Source of the DNA: Deltaproteobacteria bacterium
GTDB taxonomy: Bacteria; Desulfobacterota; Binatia; Binatales; Binataceae
Reading direction: 5' to 3'
NCBI GenBank assembly: GCA_021780585.1
Contig: JAJXYM010000014.1
Location: 1-11,440, forward strand
DNA length: 11,440 bases
Part shown: piece by piece, positions 6,479 to 11,440 of the stretch
How the letters are laid out: each line of letters starts with the position of its first letter
How positions within the stretch are numbered: the stretch's first letter is position 1
The notes under the pieces: generated by a model
Database searches by the model: none
What the model saw: the letters and a program-made list of their open reading frames with translations, nothing else
Told to the model about the DNA's origin: nothing
Position numbers and translations under genes: made by a program

Positions 6479-7090
6479 TTACGCCGAACGCATTAGTTCC
6501 GCTTCATCGACGGCGAGGGTTTCATAAACCTCCCTATCAATTCGCCGATAACGATCAAGGATCTCGTCGGCCTTGTCGGCGCATCCCTCCTGGCGGGCGA
6601 TATCGCGCATCTTCTTCTCGATCCAGGACAGATGCCAAGTCTCGTCCTCGGTCACGAGCTTGAGCACTTCGCGCGTTTCGTCGTCGACGTTGGGCAGCGC
6701 GGCGTGCGCGATATAGCGGCTTTGCGCACGCTCCTCGACCACCACCGTCAGGCCCAGAATCTCGACGATCCCCTTGGGCACCCCGATCCGCATCCCGAGC
6801 CGGCGCTGATAGCCGTCCGGGATGAACTCGGGCACGCCGCCCAGATCGGCGATACGCCGCGTCCAGAGCCATGCGTGACGGGTTTCGTCGGCCAGATGAC
6901 GCGACAGCTTTAGCTGCGAATCGCTATCTTTGAGATGATTAATGATGTTGAAGAGCAGGCGCGCGCCGCGCAATTCCGCGTCGCGATAAAAGCTGAAAAT
7001 GACAATTTGCTTGTCGACCGGCGACATCCCGTGCCGTTCGCCGTAGCCGTGCTCTTCCCCACCTACATTCGATCCGTTGGTTAGGCCCAT
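6479..7090 (-). CDS. ferritin-like four-helix di-iron protein
   Basis: A 203-residue soluble protein with the complete carboxylate-bridged di-iron ligand set in ferritin-like order. E39 lies in FYRDAELRGA and E69-x2-H72 in LADETRHA. The third ligand is E119 or E120 in VVVEERAQSR, and E150-x2-H153 lies in TEDETWHLSW. Four helices therefore form the metal site, about 25-52, 57-83, 106-130 and 135-165, followed by a charged helical tail (174-200). I cannot say whether it is a rubrerythrin-type peroxidase, an oxygenase or hydroxylase (MiaE-like), or iron storage. ATG at 7090 is chosen over an in-frame TTG at 7183 because the TTG is part of the -35 box and AGAAGG lies just upstream of the ATG. It is monocistronic, divergent from dprA and convergent with pyrF. 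Family confidence is good; function is open. Confidence 0.8.
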   Translation of the reverse strand: MGLTNGSNVGGEEHGYGERHGMSPVDKQIVIFSFYRDAELRGARLLFNIINHLKDSDSQLKLSRHLADETRHAWLWTRRIADLGGVPEFIPDGYQRRLGMRIGVPKGIVEILGLTVVVEERAQSRYIAHAALPNVDDETREVLKLVTEDETWHLSWIEKKMRDIARQEGCADKADEILDRYRRIDREVYETLAVDEAELMRSA

Positions 7091-7156
7091 CGTCCCTTCT
7101 TTGTTTGCCGGAAAACCGCTGACTGGACGGTCGGTGTGCAAGGCAGTTTGCGCATT

Positions 7157-7183
7157 AGTATAGGATTCATTTTGACCGGTCAA
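7157..7183 (-). promoter_or_regulatory. promoter of the ferritin-like gene with palindromic operator candidate
   Basis: On the minus strand TTGACC (7183-7178) and TATACT (7162-7157) match -35 and -10 boxes at five of six bases each, but the spacer is short, 15 bases. The -35 is half of a perfect 12-bp palindrome, TTGACCGGTCAA (7172-7183), a plausible regulator site. This would leave a 5' untranslated region of about 60 bases before the ATG at 7090. The divergent dprA start is 162 bases away, so a regulator bound here might affect both. Confidence 0.45.
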
Positions 7184-7344
7184 GATTAGCGGTTTTTACG
7201 CCGCTTAACTATCGCCCTTGCCCCACGTCCATCTTATTGTACAAATACGCTTGGTCGGAGCGGCCGACGGCGCGAACCGGCGTGACGCGGGCGACTTTCC
7301 GTTCCGCTCGCGCCCGCCGCCGTCCCACGAACGGATATCGCCAT

Positions 7345-8481
7345 ATGACCCCATCCTCGGACGCCTACTGGCTCGCGCTGCGCCGGGTGCGCGGCGTCGG
7401 CCCGCGAATCGCCCGGTTGTTGCTCGATCGTTTCGGCGCCCCGGAGGCGATTTTCGCCGCCAGCGAGCCGGAACTGTCCGGCGGCGGAATTCCGCGCCCG
7501 ACCGCCCGCGCGATTCGCGCCTTCAACGACTTTGCGCCGCTTGAAAAAGAGCTTTGCGAATTGCCCCGAATCGGCGCCCGGATGGTCCGCTGGACCGATC
7601 CTGATTATCCGGCGAATCTTCGGCAAATCCCCGACCCGCCGCCCTATTTCTTTATGCGCGGCGAATTCGACGCCGCCAATCCCAAATGCGTCGCGGTGGT
7701 CGGCGCCCGCGCCGCCAGCGAAGTCGGCCGCCGGATGGCGCGGCGGCTGGGCTTCGAACTGGCCGCGAAAGGCTATGTCGTCGCCAGCGGACTCGCCCGC
7801 GGAATCGACTCCGAGGCCCATCAGGGCGCGCTTGAGGCGGGCGGCCAGACGGTGGCCCTGATGGGCTGCGGAATCGACGTCGTCTATCCGCCGGAGAATC
7901 GCAAGCTGGCCGAAGCGATGATCGCCGGCCACGGCGCGATTATTTCGGAATTGCCGGTCGGCACGCCGCCGATCGCGGAAAATTTTCCCGCCCGCAACCG
8001 CCTGATCGCCGGCCTCGCGCTGGGCGTCGTAATCGTTGAAGCGGCGGAAAAAAGCGGCTCGTTGATCACCGCCCGGATGGCGCTCGAGCAGGATCGCCAG
8101 GTCTTCGCCGTCCCCGGCAGCCCCTTGACGGGACGTAGTCGCGGCAGCAATCGTCTATTGAAGGACGGCGCCCGGCTGGTCGATTGCGTCGAGGACGTAA
8201 TCGAGGAGCTGAGTCCGCAATTGGGTCAAATCGCGACGCGCCGGACGGTCGCGCAGGGCGACGGCGCAGCCCACGGCGAACGCGCCGCGAATTGGGACGA
8301 GTCGGAATCCAACGAAGTAAAAATGATATTAGGCGCGCTTAAAGATGCTGAAAAGCTCCATATCGATTCGATAATCGAAACTTCCGGACTTAACGCCCGA
8401 ATCGTGCTTAACTTGCTCACAGACCTTGAGCTAAGGGGCCTCGTGACCCAGCATCCGGGCAAACTGTTTTCCCGGGCGTGA
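7345..8481 (+). CDS. dprA: DNA processing protein DprA (Smf)
   Basis: DprA binds incoming single-stranded DNA and loads RecA during natural transformation; it is also conserved in bacteria not known to be competent. The 378-residue protein has three parts. An N-terminal helix-hairpin-helix/SAM-like region contains RRVRGVGPRIARLLLDRFG (13-31). The Rossmann-like DNA-binding core (about 85-285) has VAVVGARAAS (116-125), ASGLARGIDSEAHQGAL (147-163), MGCGIDVVYPPEN (173-185), FPARNRLIAGL (214-224) and EKSGSLITARMA (235-246). A C-terminal winged helix (about 322-378) contains KLHIDSIIETSGLNA. The ATG at 7345 is chosen because residues upstream of it in the open frame (from TTG at 7237) are Arg/Thr-rich and unlike the family; its Shine-Dalgarno is weak. 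topA follows 42 bases later, the gene order seen in many bacteria. Confidence 0.96.
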   Translation: MTPSSDAYWLALRRVRGVGPRIARLLLDRFGAPEAIFAASEPELSGGGIPRPTARAIRAFNDFAPLEKELCELPRIGARMVRWTDPDYPANLRQIPDPPPYFFMRGEFDAANPKCVAVVGARAASEVGRRMARRLGFELAAKGYVVASGLARGIDSEAHQGALEAGGQTVALMGCGIDVVYPPENRKLAEAMIAGHGAIISELPVGTPPIAENFPARNRLIAGLALGVVIVEAAEKSGSLITARMALEQDRQVFAVPGSPLTGRSRGSNRLLKDGARLVDCVEDVIEELSPQLGQIATRRTVAQGDGAAHGERAANWDESESNEVKMILGALKDAEKLHIDSIIETSGLNARIVLNLLTDLELRGLVTQHPGKLFSRA

Positions 8482-8523
8482 CCGAATGCTCCGCTGGCGC
8501 GAGTATGAATAGGGGGCTCAGGA

Positions 8524-10878
8524 GTGGCAAAAAATCTTATAATCGTTGAATCGCCCGCCAAGGCCAAGACGATCAAGCGCTATCTCGGCGCCGACTTCCA
8601 GGTGACGCCCTCGGTCGGCCACGTGGTCGATTTGCCCAAGAGCAAGCTCGGCGTCGATATCGAGCATGATTTCAAGCCCGAGTATCACGTGATCGCCGGC
8701 AAGGCGAAGGTGATTGAGGGGATCAAGGCCGCCGCCAAGGGCAAACAGAATATCTTCCTCGCCACCGACCCGGATCGCGAGGGCGAGGCGATCGCGTGGC
8801 ATATCGCCGACCGGCTCGGCAAGGTCAAGGCGGAAGTGCATCGGGTGCTGCTGCACGAAATCACCGAAAAGGCGATCAAAAGCGCGATCGCCCATCCGAG
8901 CGACCTCAATCATAACCTGTTCGACGCGCAGCAGGCGCGCCGCGTGCTCGATCGGCTGGTCGGCTATCAGGTCAGCCCGATTCTCTGGGACAAGGTGAAG
9001 CGCGGACTCAGCGCCGGCCGGGTGCAATCGGTCGCGCTCCGGATCATCGTCGAGCGCGAAAAGGATCGCGAGGCGTTCCGGGCCGAGGAATACTGGACGC
9101 TCGACGCCAATCTCGAGGCGAAGAATCCGCCGCCCTTCCGCGCGCGACTGCACAGCTTTCGCGGCGAACGGATCGACAACAAGGCGCGCAAGCTGACCGA
9201 GGCCGAGGCGCGGGCGATTATCGCCGAATGCGAGGGCCTCGCGGCCGGGCAAGCGGCGCCGTTCGTAATTCGCAAGATCGAGCGCAAGGAGGTCCGGCGC
9301 TCGCCGGCCCCGCCGTTCATCACGTCGCGATTGCAGCAGGAGGCGTCGCGCAAGCTCTACTTCCAGCCGTCGCGTACGATGCGCGTGGCGCAACGCCTGT
9401 ACGAGGGAATCGAGCTCGGCGACCAGGGCGCGGTCGGACTTATCACTTATATGCGCACCGATTCGCCGCGCGTCTCCGACGACGCGCTGGCCGCCGTGCG
9501 CGACTATATCGGCGAGCGCTACGGCCGCGAATACCTGCCCGAAAAGGCGAATTTCTACCGCTCCGGCAAATCCGCCCAGGAGGCCCATGAGGCGATCCGG
9601 CCGACCGCGCTCGCGCGCGATCCCGAAGCCCTCGCCCGCTATCTCGACAAGGACGAGCTCGCGCTCTACACGCTGATCTTCAACCGCTTCGTCTCCAGCC
9701 AGATGAACCAGGCGGTCTACGATCGCACGACCGTCGATATCGAAGCGGCGTCCGCGATGTTCCGCGCGACCGGCCAGACGATGAAATTCGACGGCTTCAT
9801 GCGCGTCTACCTCGAAGGTCAGGACGAAGCCTCCGAGGACGACGAGGCGGCGAATCTGCCCGCGATGACCGAGGGCGAAATCCTCAAGCTCCTGAAGTTC
9901 GTTCCCGAGCAGCATTTCACCCAGCCGCCGCCCCGCTTCACCCAGGCCACGCTGATCAAGGAACTCGAGGAAAAAGGCATCGGCCGGCCTTCGACCTACG
10001 CGGCGATCATGGCGAGCATCCTGAACCGCGAGTACGTCGAGGAGGACGAGAGCAAGCGGCTGCGGCCGACCTCGCTCGGCCGCGTCGTTTCCGACCTGCT
10101 GGTCGCCGCCTTCCCGGACATTATCGAGGCCGGCTTCACGGCGCAGATGGAGAACGACCTCGACGGCGTCGAGGAGGGGCGCGAGAACTGGGTCAAGGCG
10201 CTCAAGCGCTTTTACGGTCCGTTCGCCAAGCGGCTCGGCGAGGCGAAAAAGACCATGCCCGAGGTCAAGCGCAAGGGCGTACCGACCGACCTCAAATGCG
10301 AACTTGACGGCGGCGCGATGGTGATCAAGTGGGGGCGCAACGGAGAGTTCCTGGCCTGCTCGAACTATCCCGATTGCACCAACACCAAAGAGTTCACGCG
10401 CGACGATCAGGGCAAGATCGTTCCGCAGGAAGCCGCGGCGCCCGCCGCCACCGACGAGGTATGCGAAAAATGCGGCCGCCCGATGGTGCGCCGGCGCTCG
10501 CGCTTCGGCGAGTTCCTCGGATGCTCGGGTTATCCCGAATGCGACGGAATCAAGCGCACGCGCGCCGAACCGGTGCGCACGGGAGTGTCCTGTCCGGATT
10601 GCAAGGAGGGCGAAATCCTCGAACGGCGCAGCCGGCGCGGCAAGCTGTTCTACGGATGCGGCCGTTATCCGAAGTGCAAGTTCGCGAGCTGGGACAAGGT
10701 GGTCGCGCGGCCGTGTCCCGATTGCGGTTCGACCTATCTGGTCGAAAAAACGACCAAACGCGAAGGGACGCGCTGGCAATGTCCGAACAAGGATTGCGGC
10801 TACGCGATCGCCGCCCCCGAATCGCCCGCCGCCGGCGATAACGCGTCAACCGCGCCGTCAACACCTCCGCCGGTGTGA
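8524..10878 (+). CDS. topA: DNA topoisomerase I (type IA)
   Basis: Relaxes negatively supercoiled DNA by cutting one strand through a 5'-phosphotyrosine link. Of 784 residues, 1-115 are the TOPRIM domain, with E9 in VESPAKAKTI and the metal-binding D82-x-D84-x-E86 in TDPDREGEA. The LDRLVGYQVSP and GLSAGRVQSVALR segments (142-173) follow. The active site is Y309 with R311 in GLITYMRTDSPRVS, and GIGRPSTYAAI lies near 485-495. The C-terminus carries four zinc-finger-like units: C592/C612/C618 (incomplete), C647/C650/C667/C673, C690/C693/C712/C718 and C731/C734/C753/C758, then a Pro/Ala/Ser tail. The first unit reads CELD where CxxC is expected, so it lacks one cysteine. GTG at 8524 is supported by AGGGGG (8511-8516) seven bases upstream and by the family start MAKNLIIVESPAKA. 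It is probably co-transcribed with dprA. Confidence 0.97.
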   Translation: MAKNLIIVESPAKAKTIKRYLGADFQVTPSVGHVVDLPKSKLGVDIEHDFKPEYHVIAGKAKVIEGIKAAAKGKQNIFLATDPDREGEAIAWHIADRLGKVKAEVHRVLLHEITEKAIKSAIAHPSDLNHNLFDAQQARRVLDRLVGYQVSPILWDKVKRGLSAGRVQSVALRIIVEREKDREAFRAEEYWTLDANLEAKNPPPFRARLHSFRGERIDNKARKLTEAEARAIIAECEGLAAGQAAPFVIRKIERKEVRRSPAPPFITSRLQQEASRKLYFQPSRTMRVAQRLYEGIELGDQGAVGLITYMRTDSPRVSDDALAAVRDYIGERYGREYLPEKANFYRSGKSAQEAHEAIRPTALARDPEALARYLDKDELALYTLIFNRFVSSQMNQAVYDRTTVDIEAASAMFRATGQTMKFDGFMRVYLEGQDEASEDDEAANLPAMTEGEILKLLKFVPEQHFTQPPPRFTQATLIKELEEKGIGRPSTYAAIMASILNREYVEEDESKRLRPTSLGRVVSDLLVAAFPDIIEAGFTAQMENDLDGVEEGRENWVKALKRFYGPFAKRLGEAKKTMPEVKRKGVPTDLKCELDGGAMVIKWGRNGEFLACSNYPDCTNTKEFTRDDQGKIVPQEAAAPAATDEVCEKCGRPMVRRRSRFGEFLGCSGYPECDGIKRTRAEPVRTGVSCPDCKEGEILERRSRRGKLFYGCGRYPKCKFASWDKVVARPCPDCGSTYLVEKTTKREGTRWQCPNKDCGYAIAAPESPAAGDNASTAPSTPPPV

Positions 10879-10889
10879 TCTAATTCGTA

Positions 10890-10951
10890 TCTCGCCGGCT
10901 TCCTTCTGGCTGTAAGCATTTGAGGCGAGAGGTCGGCGCCGCAAACGGCGC
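10890..10951 (+). other. inverted repeats between topA and the cyclase gene
   Basis: TCTCGCC (10890-10896) is matched by GGCGAGA (10924-10930) across a 27-base loop. A second small hairpin, GCGCC-GCAAAC-GGCGC, follows at 10936-10951. Neither has a T-tract, so a topA terminator role is only possible. The stretch also marks the change from high-GC to lower-GC DNA. No tRNA or clear attachment repeat is seen. Confidence 0.3.
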
Positions 10952-10969
10952 AATCAGTATCAGGCTGCT

Positions 10970-11440
10970 TTGGGCACTTGGAAATTAACTGAAGGAGGGC
11001 TTTATCTTCCGGAAAAAGAATCCGGCGCGTGGGAGCGTGTCGCGCAAAACAGATACGTCGCTCACCTAGATATGCTCGGGATGAGCGGCCTCACGCTCCG
11101 AGACCCAAAACTAGCGTGGTCTGCAATTTCAAGAATGATAAACGCCAGAAAGCGCAGACCCGAGAGCCTTTCCTACCAAATAGATGGCCGCAGGATCAGG
11201 ATCGCTGAGCACGTATCTACTTTCACCTTCTCGGACACAATTCTGCTCTTTACAAAAGGTGACGAACCGGAGGACCTCCGTTCGATATTATTTTCATGCC
11301 TAGAACTTTTCTCGTTGTTACTTAATCAGGGAATTCCAGTCAGAATCGGAGTCGCCCACGGTCGCTTTATATTCAATCAAGAGTAATATGCATTTGTGGG
11401 GCCACCCTTGGTTGAGGCATACAAGTGGGGAGACGGTGCG
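10970..11440 (+). pseudogene. Pycsar-like (PycC-type) class III nucleotide cyclase, interrupted by an in-frame stop; 3' end beyond window
   Basis: The open part (138 codons, to TAA at 11384-11386) looks like a stand-alone class III adenylyl/guanylyl-type cyclase of the kind used in Pycsar anti-phage defence, where PycC makes cCMP or cUMP on infection. The first metal-binding aspartate would be D34 in NRYVAHLDMLGMSGL, the second D89 in TFTFSDTILLF. GIPVRIGVAHGRFIF (121-135) matches the strand and turn after the active site. Past the stop the same frame gives YAFVGPPLVEAYKWGDGA, which fits the next conserved block (GPxxxEAY), so the stop lies inside the domain. The only in-frame start before D34 is TTG at 10970, with no good Shine-Dalgarno; the true N-terminus is uncertain. 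Low G+C and ATA, TTA and AGA codons indicate acquisition. Nonsense mutation, assembly error or recoding are all possible. No effector is visible. The family call is by pattern only. Confidence 0.6.

Noticed and set aside
7091..7183. TTG start at 7183 for the ferritin-like gene
   Set aside because: The TTG is the -35 hexamer of the apparent promoter, so it would not be transcribed. ATG at 7090 has a purine-rich binding site.
7237..7344. TTG start at 7237 for dprA
   Set aside because: The extra 36 residues are Arg/Thr-rich and unlike DprA N-termini. The family sequence begins just after ATG 7345.
8518..10779. Long open frame of 753 codons on the minus strand opposite topA
   Set aside because: It is the antisense shadow of a GC-rich gene: composition rich in Arg, Ala, Gly, Asp and His, no domain, and it fully overlaps a firm topA.
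10991..10999. Strong Shine-Dalgarno-like GAAGGAGGG inside the cyclase frame
   Set aside because: No ATG, GTG or TTG follows at a usable distance in any useful frame. It simply encodes Glu-Gly-Gly.

Overview
The window is high-GC bacterial DNA (65% G+C by count over 10621-10680), densely coding, with cell-envelope genes typical of a diderm: a peptide-type ABC transporter, two lipoproteins and a secreted Cys-rich protein. An uncultured soil or sediment proteobacterium-like lineage (Desulfobacterota or Candidatus Binatota type) would fit, but no marker here fixes the phylum and this is inference only.

Layout. Positions 1-3302 (+) form one tight operon: the 3' end of a Dpp/Opp-type ABC permease, its family-5 substrate-binding lipoprotein, an AlkA-like DNA glycosylase and a small secreted six-cysteine protein. 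A hairpin directly follows the last stop. Positions 3416-4216 (-) encode a lipoprotein with a BON-like domain and a Gly/Tyr repeat tail. Divergent from it, 4421-5077 (+) is a PNPOx-fold flavoprotein. The gene-free stretch 5078-5445 holds palindromes and a copy of a dispersed intergenic repeat. pyrF (type 2 OMP decarboxylase) follows at 5449-6324 (+). It converges on a ferritin-like di-iron protein (6479-7090, -), which has its own intrinsic terminator and a promoter overlapping a 12-bp perfect palindrome. dprA (7345-8481) and topA (8524-10878) form the well-known dprA-topA pair.

The last 470 bases differ from the rest. G+C falls (20 of 60 bases at 11281-11340), codons such as ATA, TTA and AGA appear, and the reading frame encodes a stand-alone class III nucleotide-cyclase-like domain resembling the PycC cyclases of Pycsar anti-phage systems. 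The frame is interrupted by TAA at 11384-11386, yet the recognisable family sequence continues in the same frame to the end of the window. It is either a decayed defence cyclase, a sequencing error or a recoded stop. Any effector would lie beyond the window. This edge, probably the start of an acquired defence island, is the most interesting part. The other genes are housekeeping or ordinary accessory functions.
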